From assembly GCF_000527135.1 (NCBI RefSeq), contig NZ_AZUP01000001.1, positions 868,001 through 932,000 on the forward strand: a stretch of DNA of 64,000 nucleotides. The letters run 5' to 3'. The stretch comes from Methyloversatilis discipulorum (GTDB taxonomy: Bacteria > Pseudomonadota > Gammaproteobacteria > Burkholderiales > Rhodocyclaceae). Under the pieces are notes generated by a model. That model was given only the letters and a program-made list of their open reading frames with translations. It made no database searches and was not told where the DNA came from. Shown piece after piece: positions 17,316 through 25,566 of the stretch. Each line of letters begins with the position of its first letter. The first letter of the stretch is position 1. Position numbers and translations under genes: made by a program.

Positions 17316-18074
17316 ATGTCCCCCTCCCTGAATACCGGCACTTTTGCCCGCGCGCTCGCCGAGAACGTCGCGGCCCACGATTTCTGCTTCCTGCCGTCGG
17401 CACAGGTACGCGATGCGCTGTCCAGCCTGCGTTCCGGCTGGCGTGCTGACTGGGACGTATTCGCCGCCAGCTGGGGCGATCTGGAAACCGATACCTATAT
17501 GGCGGACGGTGGCCGCTACCGTCGCCGCCGCTATGCGGTGCTCAGCGCGCCGGCCGACGGATTGCGCATCCAGTTCGAACCGCATCAGCCGCATTACCAG
17601 AGCCTGGACTACAACACGCTGAATGGCGGCGTCGAGCGCCACTTCGAACCGGTGCGGCCGCAGGTACTCGGCGGCTCGACCATGCAGACGGTGGCGCAGT
17701 TCGGGCTGTCGGTGTTCCAGCGCCTGCACCCCGGTCACGACGCGCATATCGAGGTACATCAGTTCCGCATCGAGGCGCGCGCCGAAGGCGAGGGCAAGCC
17801 GACGCCGGAAGGCGTGCATCGCGATGGCGTCGATTTCGTGCTGGTCATGATGGTCCGGCGGGAGAACGTTGAGAGCGGCACCACGGAAATCTTCTCGCCC
17901 GAAGGCAGGCGTCTGGACAGTTTCACGCTCACGGCGCCGTGCGACGCGGCGCTGGTCAATGACCAGCGGGCGCTGCACGGTGTGACGCCCATCCATCCGC
18001 TCGATCCGTCGAAGCCGGCCTGGCGCGACGTGCTGGTCGTGACCTACCGCCGGCGTCCGGCGGCGCAAGGCTGA
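17316..18074 (+). CDS. 2-oxoglutarate/Fe(II) dioxygenase, BsmA-like (PF10014)
   Basis: The 252-residue product resembles the 2OG-Fe_Oxy_2 family, whose studied members hydroxylate free L-amino acids such as isoleucine or methionine. The iron-binding facial triad is visible as HRDGVDFV (His-x-Asp) and the distal His in RALHGVTPI. The 2OG-binding Arg is in VTYRRRP. The block GRYRRRRYAVL followed by QFEPHQPHYQSLDYNTLNGGVERHFEPV is typical of the family. I start at ATG 17316 (MSPSLNTGTF), where homology should begin; earlier methionines fall in non-coding-looking sequence. The DUF202 gene follows after 2 nt. The actual substrate cannot be read. Confidence 0.82.
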   Translation: MSPSLNTGTFARALAENVAAHDFCFLPSAQVRDALSSLRSGWRADWDVFAASWGDLETDTYMADGGRYRRRRYAVLSAPADGLRIQFEPHQPHYQSLDYNTLNGGVERHFEPVRPQVLGGSTMQTVAQFGLSVFQRLHPGHDAHIEVHQFRIEARAEGEGKPTPEGVHRDGVDFVLVMMVRRENVESGTTEIFSPEGRRLDSFTLTAPCDAALVNDQRALHGVTPIHPLDPSKPAWRDVLVVTYRRRPAAQG

Positions 18075-18076
18075 GC

Positions 18077-18448
18077 ATGTCGGACCTGAACGATCCGCGC
18101 GTCTTCTTCGCCGCCGAGCGCACCTTGCTCGCGTGGTCGCGTACGGCGCTGGCACTGATGGCCTTCGGTTTCGCCATCGAACGCTTCGCACTGTTCGTCG
18201 CGATGCTGGGCAATCAGAAGACGCTCAACGGTGCGCCGCACGGCTTGTCGTTCTGGATAGGCGTCGCGCTGATCGCACTGGGCTCGATTTCAGTAACGCT
18301 GGCGGTCGTGCAGTACCGGCGCGTGCTGGCGACGCTGAAGCCGGTGGAAATTCCTGACGGCTACATGAGCGGACTCGCGTCGTGGACTTCGCTCGCGGTC
18401 GCGGCGATCGGCGTTGCACTGATCGCGCACCTGTTCACTTCGTCCTGA
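18077..18448 (+). CDS. DUF202 family inner-membrane protein
   Basis: This 123-residue protein belongs to the YidH/DUF202 family. The opening DPRVFFAAERTLLAWSRTALALMAFGFAIERF is the family signature (xxxAxERTxLAWxRTxLALxxxGxxL). Three membrane helices are predicted at about 20-42, 57-77 and 96-118. It follows the dioxygenase gene by 2 nt and is probably co-transcribed with it. Function is unknown across the family. Confidence 0.88.
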   Translation: MSDLNDPRVFFAAERTLLAWSRTALALMAFGFAIERFALFVAMLGNQKTLNGAPHGLSFWIGVALIALGSISVTLAVVQYRRVLATLKPVEIPDGYMSGLASWTSLAVAAIGVALIAHLFTSS

Positions 18449-18504
18449 ATTTTCGCTTTTGGACGTCAGAGGAGCGGGCGGCGAATCATTTCGGTTCAAG
18501 GTGT

Positions 18505-18559
18505 TGAGATCGTAATCTCATCCCTTGATTAAAGTTCTGAAAACAGTAATTTTCAGAAC
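18505..18559. repeat. Two AT-rich inverted repeats between convergent genes
   Basis: TGAGAT-CGTA-ATCTCA (18505-18520) and a perfect 10-bp dyad GTTCTGAAAA...TTTTCAGAAC (18534-18559, 6-nt loop) lie in a stretch of clearly lower GC than its surroundings. They separate DUF202 from the end of the pilY1-linked gene. On the minus strand the second dyad is followed by CTTTAATC. They may act as a bidirectional terminator, but the T-tract is weak. Confidence 0.45.
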
Positions 18560-18664
18560 CACTGATATTGGGCGTGTCAGTGCGTCCGATTCATCTGAAA
18601 CATCCACAACCGCCGTCCGACCCCGACCGATCGCTGTTCCGGCCCGGTCTTTCCGGCCGCGCGA

Positions 18665-19000
18665 CTACGGCCGGAACGGCTGGATTCCGCCGCCTACGTA
18701 GATCTGCGTGACCTGTCCGTCTTCGCCAGCCGAAAAGCTGACCGGCACATTGGGCGGAATGTCAGCGAGCTTCAGCGCCTTGCGCACGTTGCCGCGACCG
18801 TCGTCGATGAAGATGACGGTGTTGGCGTTCGCCTTGTATCGCTTGCCGCCTATCATCAGCGTACCCGATGCGCTATCGACACCGCCAACCGTGCCGCGCG
18901 ATTCGTACAGCGAAGGATTGGCGACCGGCGACAAGGGTTCGGCGGCATACGCGCCTCCGGTGGTGGCCAAGCACAACAGTGCTGCGATCAGAGCTTTCAC
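18665..19000 (-). CDS. Small secreted protein coupled to pilY1
   Basis: The GTG start is 3 nt past the pilY1 stop (TGA TC GTG), with GAGGGA just upstream inside the pilY1 end. The product is about 111 residues. A signal peptide (KALIAALLCLATTGGAYA) precedes a compact beta-rich domain: ESRGTVGGVDSASGTLMIGGKRYKANANTVIFID, then PPNVPVSFSAGEDGQVTQIYVGG. This resembles small OB-like or DUF5666-type secreted domains, but I cannot name the family with confidence. Its place as last gene of the minor-pilin operon suggests a role in pilus assembly or PilY1 handling. The upstream ATG at 19027 lies inside pilY1 and is less likely. Confidence 0.75.
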   Translation of the reverse strand: MKALIAALLCLATTGGAYAAEPLSPVANPSLYESRGTVGGVDSASGTLMIGGKRYKANANTVIFIDDGRGNVRKALKLADIPPNVPVSFSAGEDGQVTQIYVGGGIQPFRP

Positions 19001-19002
19001 GA

Positions 19003-22000
19003 TCAGTCCCTCAATATCTCTTTCCACGATACGCGCCCGGAACGCTGGCCGTCCGACACCCGGCGTGACTGTGCATTGCCGTCCGAACCGCCGACGATCT
19101 GCTGCTTGCCCAGTTGCAGCGGACTGCCCGGCAGGCTGTCCGTGCTGTAACCACTGCCGACCACCTTGCGGTTAGTGCCGTCGCCATTGGCCTGATTGAC
19201 CTGGTCGCCGGCATCGACGCCGCCGTCGCGGTTGAAGTCGAACACGTCGAAATCCTGACGACCGCCGGTGAATGGATTCACACCCAGTACCCAGCCGCGG
19301 CCGCCCGGCTCGCAGGGATCGTCACTCGGGATGAGGGTGCTGGCGAACAGCGTGCTTGCACCCAGCACCGGTGCGAAAACCATGCGTTCTCCTTCGGCAC
19401 CGGCGGTCGGCGAGGTCAGATCGATGTACCAACCGCGCTTGTTGGTCATCGTGCTGCCGCCCGTCGTATCGCCGGGCTTGGAAATGACGCGATAGCGGTC
19501 GCCCTGCCCCGTCGCGCCCTCTTCCAGAATGATCCGCTGCGCCAGATTGCCGCGGCCGCCGATGGTGCTGCCGGTGTCGTTCACTCCGTACCAGGTCTGG
19601 GTGGCCGTGGTCGACAGATCGCCGGTCGACAGGTAGCGGCCGGTGCCGAAGAACACCCACAGCTTACGGTCGGCCGGATTGAACCCGACGCTCACGCCGC
19701 CGGTGATCGGCTGCACCGCGTTGCTCGCGCTGCGTGCGGTGAACAGCGGCTCCGGTGCGGTCGCGGTGCCATAGGCAACGCGCCACTGCGCCGGCGCAGC
19801 GTTGCTCAGGTCGAATTTCCACAGATTGCCGAGCAGGTCGCCGCCGTAGACCAGATCGGTATCGCCGTCACGATCGACATCGACGCCCTCCACTGCCGCC
19901 AGACCGTTCGGCGCGGTGCCGGAGCCGCGCAGCGTGTCGATGCGGGCGAGCAGCGCGCCATTGGAAATGTTGAGCACGAAAAGCTCGGCGCGCTCGTTGG
20001 CGCTGTTGTAGCCATTGCCGACGATGACCGCCCAGTTGCCGTCGTTGAGCCGGGTGATGACCGGTGTACCGGTGGTCTGGCCGAGGCTGGTGTGCGTGTA
20101 TTCCCACAGCACCTTGTTCGCGGCGAAGCTGTCCGGATTGGTGATGTCGAGCGCGTACACGCTCTTGCCGCCGCGGCCCTGGGTGCCGACCAGCACGGTG
20201 CGCCAGGCGCCGCCGAAATACACCTCCGCCACGACGGCCGAGCCGTCGTTGATGTACTTGTGCGCGTAATCGGCGCTGGACAGCGTTTTCATCGTCGCCA
20301 GCGCGCCGCTGGGCACGTAAGCGAAACGCTCGTCACCGGTGCGTGCATCGAAGGCGTGCAGCATGCCGTCGTTGGCCGCGACATAGACCATTTCACGGCG
20401 CGAGGCGACCGCTGCGCGGTGGTCCTGATAGGTGCTGGCGCCAATCCAGCTGAAGCGGTCGAGCCGCAGGTCGGTCACCGCGCCGACATAGAGCGGCGCC
20501 GAATTGACGATGTCGCCCAGCACCGACTTCCGGTTGCGGTAGGTGCCGCCATTGCGTGCCTCGCCGGAGGTCACGCCGCGAAGATAGTCGAGCACGGCCG
20601 ACGAGCCCAGCGTGGTTCGCTGTGGGGCGGTCAGGTTCGCCCACTGGAAGGGAATGCCGGCGCTGCCCGACCAGGTGTAGATGGAACGGTTGGCCGGCGT
20701 CGGCAGGTGTTCGGACGCCTTCCAGCTTGGCGTGGTCGCCAGCGTGCCGTCGCTCAGGATGCGGGTGGCCCACAGGTCGCCGGTCCAGTCGCCGCCGACG
20801 AAACGCGCCTGGAACAGCAGCGTGTTCGACGTGACCGATGTGCTGGTCGCCGCTACCGTGCCGCTGGACGCCACCCGCTCGCCGATGTCGGTCAGCATGG
20901 CCGACAGGCCGTCGATGAACTGCGTCGGGTTGGACGCATTCACGAAGCCGCCGCGGCCGTTCAGGCCGGCGTGCCAGAGATCGTCCAGCTTCGCCGGCGA
21001 ACTGAGTGCCGGATTCGGCCAGCTCTTGGTGCCGGCGGTCAGCGCCGGCAGATCGGTGGCCGGGTCCAGCGTGCCGCTGGTGCCCAGCGACAGGCCGAAG
21101 GTCACCATGTGCTGCCAGTCCGCCGGATCGCGGGTGCTGGTCGGCACGTTGTTGGCGATGCCGGTGCGCAGATCGCGCTTGTAGTAGTACATGGCGACGT
21201 CGGCCAGCGTGTTGCTGTGCGAGTCGCGGTAGGGCAGCGGCTCGCTGCCGTCGGCGTTCTGGCTGCCGGCCGGCAGCGAAAAGTTGTCGCTCCAGTAGCC
21301 GTCGGTGGTCAGGATGGTGAAGGACTGGCGGCAGGCCAGCGGCTGCGGGTAGGCGGCGTCCTTCCACGGATCGTTGTTTCCGGTCGTGTTCTCGAAGTAG
21401 TTGCCGGCCCAGTTCAGCGCCGTGCGCAGTGGCGTGCCGCTGGTGCCGATATCGGTTTCGAACAGGCGCTGGAACCAGGTTTCGCGATTCGTGCCGGTGA
21501 AGGTTCCGTTGATCGGAATCAGCAGCTGGCCCTGGCCGTTGATGGTGCGGAAACCGACCCGGTAGTTGGTGCCGAGCTGGCCGAAGGCGATTGACGCGCC
21601 GGCGCGCGCGGCGAGGATGCGGCTGCGGTAGTAGCTGAACCAGTTGGCGAAGTTCTGCGTTTCCTGCGCGACCGTGCGGGTGACGCCATTGGGCCAGCTG
21701 AAGCTGGTGATCTCGACCTCCGCTGCGGTGACCGGATCACGCTTGTAGGCCCGCGTGCCGCGGATCTGGTACTTCGTGTAGTTGGCTGCACTGACGCGCG
21801 AACCGCTGCCGCGATAGATGTAGAAGGTGATCGGCCGGAAGGTCTGGTCGCACGGGGGACCGCAGGCATAGCTCGCGGAGTTCTGGTTGGTGCTCGTGGT
21901 GTTGTTGAACCAGAAGGCTGACTGCGTCTGCGAGGCCGTCAGATCGAGCGTGCCGCGCGAGGTGTCGGACGGGTTGTAGGGTGCCGCCGTCGGCGATACG

Positions 22001-22395
22001 TCGCCGAAGCTCACGCCGGTATGGCGTATCCAGGGCTTGTAGCTCGTCTGCGGGTTGTAGAACACCGCGTTGTTGTCCGGCGAGCGCGCGAAGAAGTTGT
22101 GAATGTTGTTGTCCTGGAAGGTCGGCACCTGCGACGTATAGTTGTTGCCGCCATAGAGCCGCGATGGAGGCGGGAACAGGTAGTAGGCGGAATAGAGGTT
22201 TTCGTCCGGCATCACCTCCCACTGCATCGAGCCGGAATCGTCGAGCAGGAACATCAGGTTGGGCGCCACCGAACTGCCCACCATGATGGGCGCGTCGGCA
22301 ATGTCGACCGCGGCGCGCAGCGGCTGCTCGGCCAGGAAGGCCAGCAGCAGCGCTGCGAGGAATCGATGGAGGGCGGGAAGCGGATGCATGGTCAT
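19003..22395 (-). CDS. pilY1: PilY1-type pilus tip adhesin / assembly factor (intact copy)
   Basis: This is a type IV pilus tip-associated protein of 1130 residues. A signal peptide (HRFLAALLLAFLAEQPLRA) leads into a VWA-like N-terminal region with the MIDAS motif DDSGSM. The C-terminal ~550 residues form the PilY1 beta-propeller, with YVAANDGMLHAFDARTGDERFAYVPSG, AWRTVLVGTQGRGGKSVYALD and the calcium loop DVDRDGDTD (near residue 840). The family regulates pilus extension and retraction through calcium and mediates adhesion. The ATG at 22395 overlaps the pilX-like stop (ATGA). It is the working counterpart of the frameshifted copy at 25567-29198. Confidence 0.93.
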   Translation of the reverse strand: MTMHPLPALHRFLAALLLAFLAEQPLRAAVDIADAPIMVGSSVAPNLMFLLDDSGSMQWEVMPDENLYSAYYLFPPPSRLYGGNNYTSQVPTFQDNNIHNFFARSPDNNAVFYNPQTSYKPWIRHTGVSFGDVSPTAAPYNPSDTSRGTLDLTASQTQSAFWFNNTTSTNQNSASYACGPPCDQTFRPITFYIYRGSGSRVSAANYTKYQIRGTRAYKRDPVTAAEVEITSFSWPNGVTRTVAQETQNFANWFSYYRSRILAARAGASIAFGQLGTNYRVGFRTINGQGQLLIPINGTFTGTNRETWFQRLFETDIGTSGTPLRTALNWAGNYFENTTGNNDPWKDAAYPQPLACRQSFTILTTDGYWSDNFSLPAGSQNADGSEPLPYRDSHSNTLADVAMYYYKRDLRTGIANNVPTSTRDPADWQHMVTFGLSLGTSGTLDPATDLPALTAGTKSWPNPALSSPAKLDDLWHAGLNGRGGFVNASNPTQFIDGLSAMLTDIGERVASSGTVAATSTSVTSNTLLFQARFVGGDWTGDLWATRILSDGTLATTPSWKASEHLPTPANRSIYTWSGSAGIPFQWANLTAPQRTTLGSSAVLDYLRGVTSGEARNGGTYRNRKSVLGDIVNSAPLYVGAVTDLRLDRFSWIGASTYQDHRAAVASRREMVYVAANDGMLHAFDARTGDERFAYVPSGALATMKTLSSADYAHKYINDGSAVVAEVYFGGAWRTVLVGTQGRGGKSVYALDITNPDSFAANKVLWEYTHTSLGQTTGTPVITRLNDGNWAVIVGNGYNSANERAELFVLNISNGALLARIDTLRGSGTAPNGLAAVEGVDVDRDGDTDLVYGGDLLGNLWKFDLSNAAPAQWRVAYGTATAPEPLFTARSASNAVQPITGGVSVGFNPADRKLWVFFGTGRYLSTGDLSTTATQTWYGVNDTGSTIGGRGNLAQRIILEEGATGQGDRYRVISKPGDTTGGSTMTNKRGWYIDLTSPTAGAEGERMVFAPVLGASTLFASTLIPSDDPCEPGGRGWVLGVNPFTGGRQDFDVFDFNRDGGVDAGDQVNQANGDGTNRKVVGSGYSTDSLPGSPLQLGKQQIVGGSDGNAQSRRVSDGQRSGRVSWKEILRD

Positions 22396-22931
22396 GGCCG
22401 GTAAGTGGTCTGCAGCAGCACCGACGGTCGGCCCGTTACCGGTGCGCTGCGCGCGGTGATGCGGTAGCGCGGTTTCAGGCAGTCGGCGGCGATGGTGGTG
22501 ACCGTATCGCAGTCGGGCGTGGACGGCCAGATGCCGAGATCCTCGATGATGTACTGCGGCGCGCCAGCGGCCTTGGCGCGCGTGTCGGCGTCGGCGCCGT
22601 CCCACCACACCGAGGCGCTGGCCCAGACGGTGGCAGTCGACTCCCAGCGATTGGCGAAATCGTCCTCGCCCGGCGCCGGCTTCGGATAGAGGCCGCTGAC
22701 CGTGCCATCGAACGGTCCGGCGGTGCCGGTGGCGAGCAGCGCCTCGGCCTCGCGCAGGGCCGATTCGGCCGCCTGGAAGGCGATCGCGCGGTCGTACAGG
22801 TTGGCGCTCATGCGTTCCTGCATGCCGGTGCCCCGCATGCTGGCCAGGCCGAGCAGCGTGATGGCGATCAGCAGCATCAGAGCCACCACCAGGGTGACGC
22901 CGCGCTGTGCATGAGCCGGATGCGCGGTCAT
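22392..22931 (-). CDS. pilX: PilX-type minor pilin (downstream copy)
   Basis: This 179-residue minor pilin has an N-terminal hydrophobic helix GVTLVVALMLLIAITLLGLASMRGTGMQERMSANLYDRAIAFQAAESALREAE. The ending QERMSANxxDRxxAFQAAESALR is the PilX/PilX_N signature. Residue 5 of the mature helix is not the usual Glu, a known PilX trait. It starts in the pilW overlap (ATG 22931) and runs into pilY1. It ends in VLLQTTYRP, like its paralogue at 29219-29836. Confidence 0.88.
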   Translation of the reverse strand: MTAHPAHAQRGVTLVVALMLLIAITLLGLASMRGTGMQERMSANLYDRAIAFQAAESALREAEALLATGTAGPFDGTVSGLYPKPAPGEDDFANRWESTATVWASASVWWDGADADTRAKAAGAPQYIIEDLGIWPSTPDCDTVTTIAADCLKPRYRITARSAPVTGRPSVLLQTTYRP

Positions 22932-23920
22932 GACATCCGGTTCCTGAGCGTGACGACGTGCGTCATGGTGCGCCGCACGCGGTCGGTCACCACCGCCGGG
23001 CGATCCGGTTCCTCTATCGTCAGACGCATGCGCACACCGGTCACCGCGTTCCAGTCGGTCACCGCCGATGCGGCAACGTAGGCGCTGCCGCCTTCGATCA
23101 GGTAGTCGAGCTGCAGGTCGATCACGCCGTCGAGCACCTCCTCGGTCACCAGCGACAACGTACCGGCGTCGTTCTGCGGCGCCACGCGGTAGAGCGAGCG
23201 CGTCGTCGTCGAGGTGCGGCCGGTGTTGCCGACATACCAGGCCAGCGACTCCAGCCGCATCACCACGGCGTTCGCCTCGAAGCGGTAGGTCTGGCCGGTC
23301 TGGCTGCAGTCGGGCGGGTTGGCGAAGCCGAGGCCGCGCGAGCAGTTGCCGGGCGTGCCGCCGGTGCCATGCGACACCGTGCTGTCGTCGGCCGCCGAAA
23401 CCTGGAACAGGCTGGCCTGACTGAAATTGCAGACGATGGCCAGATCGCCGGCCGCCAGCGCGCTGTTGCGTGGACTCAGCGTCAGCACCTGGCTGGCGGT
23501 ATCGTGAGCGGCCACCGTCTGCGGCTGGCTGCCACTGCGCATGATGTGCAGCGCCGCGGTGCCGGCCACGCGCTGACCGACGCCCGAACCGAAGGTCGCG
23601 CCGGCGAAGGCGTCGCTGCCGCCGTAGCCGCGCACGCCGCCGTTCCACTGCGTCCACCATAGCGACGACGGATTGGTCAGCACATTGACGAACTGCAGCG
23701 CGCCGCCGCAGGAATTGAGACCGGCCTCGCGGATGTCGCGGGCCAGCAGCTCGAAGGCGGTACGCGTCGATTCCTGGATGCGCGACAGGCCCTCGGTCGT
23801 GTCGTAGGTCTGGCGGTTGCTCAGCATCAGCGCGATGGCGGCGCCGATGATGAACAGCCCGAGCGTGAGTGCGATCATCAGCTCGATCAGCGTGCTGCCG
23901 CCCTGCCCTCGCGTACTCAC
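22928..23920 (-). CDS. pilW: PilW-type minor pilin (downstream copy)
   Basis: This 330-residue protein has a prepilin N-terminus GQGGSTLIELMIALTLGLFIIGAAIALMLSNRQTYDTTEGLSRIQESTRTAFELLARDIREAG, the PilW pattern. Prepilin peptidase would cut after GQGG. I chose the GTG at 23920, which overlaps the pilV stop (GTGA) and places the prepilin site six residues in; the frame stays open far upstream but is antisense-like there. Two conserved Cys pairs (NSCGG and GNCSRGLGFANPPDCSQ) probably form disulfides. Confidence 0.87.
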   Translation of the reverse strand: MSTRGQGGSTLIELMIALTLGLFIIGAAIALMLSNRQTYDTTEGLSRIQESTRTAFELLARDIREAGLNSCGGALQFVNVLTNPSSLWWTQWNGGVRGYGGSDAFAGATFGSGVGQRVAGTAALHIMRSGSQPQTVAAHDTASQVLTLSPRNSALAAGDLAIVCNFSQASLFQVSAADDSTVSHGTGGTPGNCSRGLGFANPPDCSQTGQTYRFEANAVVMRLESLAWYVGNTGRTSTTTRSLYRVAPQNDAGTLSLVTEEVLDGVIDLQLDYLIEGGSAYVAASAVTDWNAVTGVRMRLTIEEPDRPAVVTDRVRRTMTHVVTLRNRMS

Positions 23921-24363
23921 AGCCGTGCCTCGATGCTGAAGGTCTGGTTGCTCAGGCCGCCCTGCGCCCGGCTGTCGTCCCAGCGCACGCTGATGACACA
24001 GCTGGCGGCGGCCCCTGCGCTGCAGGTCACGCCGCCACAGGCGGACGGCCCCATGCTGGTCTGCAGATCGGCCAGCCAGGCGGCAAGCTGGGTCTCCGGG
24101 AACGTGGAGCCGCCCGGTGATGCGCAGTCGTCGTCGAGCGCGAGGTTGTAGCTGCCGGCGCGCGCCGCCGTGACGTCGGCGCGTAGGCGGTCGATCATCG
24201 TGTAGGCTGCCATGACGGCCGCGCTGCGTTCGTAGGAACTCTGATTGGAACGCAGCGAGGCCATCTGCAGCGCGGCCATGCCGAGCATGCCGATGGCCAG
24301 CACGAAAATGGCGACCAGCACCTCGATCAGCGACATGCCGGACTGCCCCGCAGGCGCGCGCAT
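23917..24363 (-). CDS. pilV: PilV-type minor pilin (downstream copy)
   Basis: This minor pilin of 148 residues starts MRAPAGQSGMSLIEVLVAIFVLAIGMLGMAALQ. The prepilin motif (QSG / MSLIEV, with Glu5) and the VLAIGMLGxAxLQ helix are the PilV signature. Further on, VRWDDSR and four cysteines match the second copy at 30906-31361. The ATG lies in the fimT stop overlap (ATGA at 24363). Confidence 0.88.
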   Translation of the reverse strand: MRAPAGQSGMSLIEVLVAIFVLAIGMLGMAALQMASLRSNQSSYERSAAVMAAYTMIDRLRADVTAARAGSYNLALDDDCASPGGSTFPETQLAAWLADLQTSMGPSACGGVTCSAGAAASCVISVRWDDSRAQGGLSNQTFSIEARL

Positions 24364-24983
24364 CAGACGTCCTCCGGCGCGGCACAGGCGGCCGAGGTGG
24401 CGCGCGCCACGCTGACGCGGCTGCCACCGCCCAGCCTGACGTCGCGCGCGTTCTGCTGCATCGTCGCCGATGCCTCGCACAGCCGCAGCGTGGCCGTCTG
24501 CAGCAGGGTCTGGCCGGGCGCGCGCGCGAGGCCGTCGGGTCGGAACACGATGCGGTTACCGGCGCCGGCAAGCGCATTGCCGGACACGGTCTGAAGAAGG
24601 TTGCCGTGAAAGACGTGCGTGCGGATGAGCACCTCGTCCGGATTGCTCGCCGCGTTCGGGTTGTAGGTGCCGCTGCCGTCGGCATCGACGAATACCATCC
24701 AGCCGGCCCAGCGCCCGCCGCCGGCCACGCAGCCGGTGGCCGCGGCGACCGTGCCGCCGTCGATCGCGGCGCGGCAGAGGATGACGCGCCGGTTCACGCG
24801 TATCGCTTCGGTGCGCGTCTGCCCGAGTGCGGCGACCAGTTCGTTCGCTTCGCTGGCCAGACGGTTGAGCATGATCAGAGACTGGAAGGACGGCACCGCG
24901 AACGCAGCGATCACGGCCAGGATGGCGACCGTGATCATCAGTTCCAGCAGCGTGAAACCCGCCTGTGGATTGGGGCCGGACAT
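24363..24983 (-). CDS. fimT: FimT/GspH-type pseudopilin (downstream copy)
   Basis: This is a 206-residue type IV pseudopilin with the cleavage motif AGFTLLELMITVAILAVIAAFAVPSF. The GspH/FimT domain follows (LASEANELVAALGQTRTEAIRVNRRVILCRA, then WAGWMVFVDADGSGTYN and RIVFRPDGLAR). FimT proteins start minor-pilin operons and some bind DNA for uptake. It is the first gene of the downstream set, 108 nt after the pilE-like gene, so it may be read through from the upstream set or have a promoter in that gap. Confidence 0.88.
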   Translation of the reverse strand: MSGPNPQAGFTLLELMITVAILAVIAAFAVPSFQSLIMLNRLASEANELVAALGQTRTEAIRVNRRVILCRAAIDGGTVAAATGCVAGGGRWAGWMVFVDADGSGTYNPNAASNPDEVLIRTHVFHGNLLQTVSGNALAGAGNRIVFRPDGLARAPGQTLLQTATLRLCEASATMQQNARDVRLGGGSRVSVARATSAACAAPEDV

Positions 24984-25091
24984 GTGCGACGAGGTGAGGG
25001 ACGATCAGTCGTATACGGCCTGCCCACCTTGCAGCTTGAGCGTCCCCTCGCCGGCGGCACGCCGTTCCGTGTCAATTTCGGTGTCTGCCAC

Positions 25092-25550
25092 TCACTTCCA
25101 GCAGGCGGTCACACCGGCCGCGGTCGAACAGCGCGCAGCCGAACCGGACGCGCCCTTGGTGCCCGTCTGGTTCAGCGTCAGCACGCACCCGCACTTGCTG
25201 TCGTTGTTCAACTGGGCGTTGAGGGGCGTCGCAGTGATAGCGAATGCGCGCGGCGTGTCGTCGTCGATGTCGGACGCGAAGGTGTAGAAGCCGGCCAGAT
25301 CGGTGACGCACTGCCGCGTGTTCAGGTTGGTACCGCCGCCGACGTAGGACAGCGTGGTGGTGAAAAAGCGTTCGAGCGCCTGCGCCTGTTCGGACAGGCA
25401 GGCGGCGGCCGTCGCGCGCCGGCTGTCGATCACGTACTGCGTGTAGTTCGGATAGGCGATCGCCGCGAGGATGCCGATGATCGCCACCACGATCATCAGT
25501 TCGATCAGCGTGAATCCGCGCTGCAGGCGAGTGTTGTTGGCAGTGTTCAT
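25092..25550 (-). CDS. pilE: PilE-type minor pilin
   Basis: This 152-residue type IV pilin has the prepilin site QRG / [40 protein letters not shown], matching PilE. Four cysteines (AACL, RQCV, KCGC, RCS, ACWK region) point to a disulfide-bonded D-region. It lies 16 nt after the end of the frameshifted pilY1 and closes the upstream set. Only one such gene is present for the two sets. As part of a minor-pilin operon it is more likely a minor pilin than the major subunit. Confidence 0.88.
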   Translation of the reverse strand: MNTANNTRLQRGFTLIELMIVVAIIGILAAIAYPNYTQYVIDSRRATAAACLSEQAQALERFFTTTLSYVGGGTNLNTRQCVTDLAGFYTFASDIDDDTPRAFAITATPLNAQLNNDSKCGCVLTLNQTGTKGASGSAARCSTAAGVTACWK

Positions 25551-25566
25551 CTGTGTGTATTCCGTG

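Noticed and set aside
19114..21594. Long plus-strand open frame (over 800 codons) across pilY1
   Set aside because: It is antisense to a well-conserved PilY1 with motifs throughout; the translation is Gln/His/Arg/Gly-rich with no domain, as expected from GC-rich antisense sequence.
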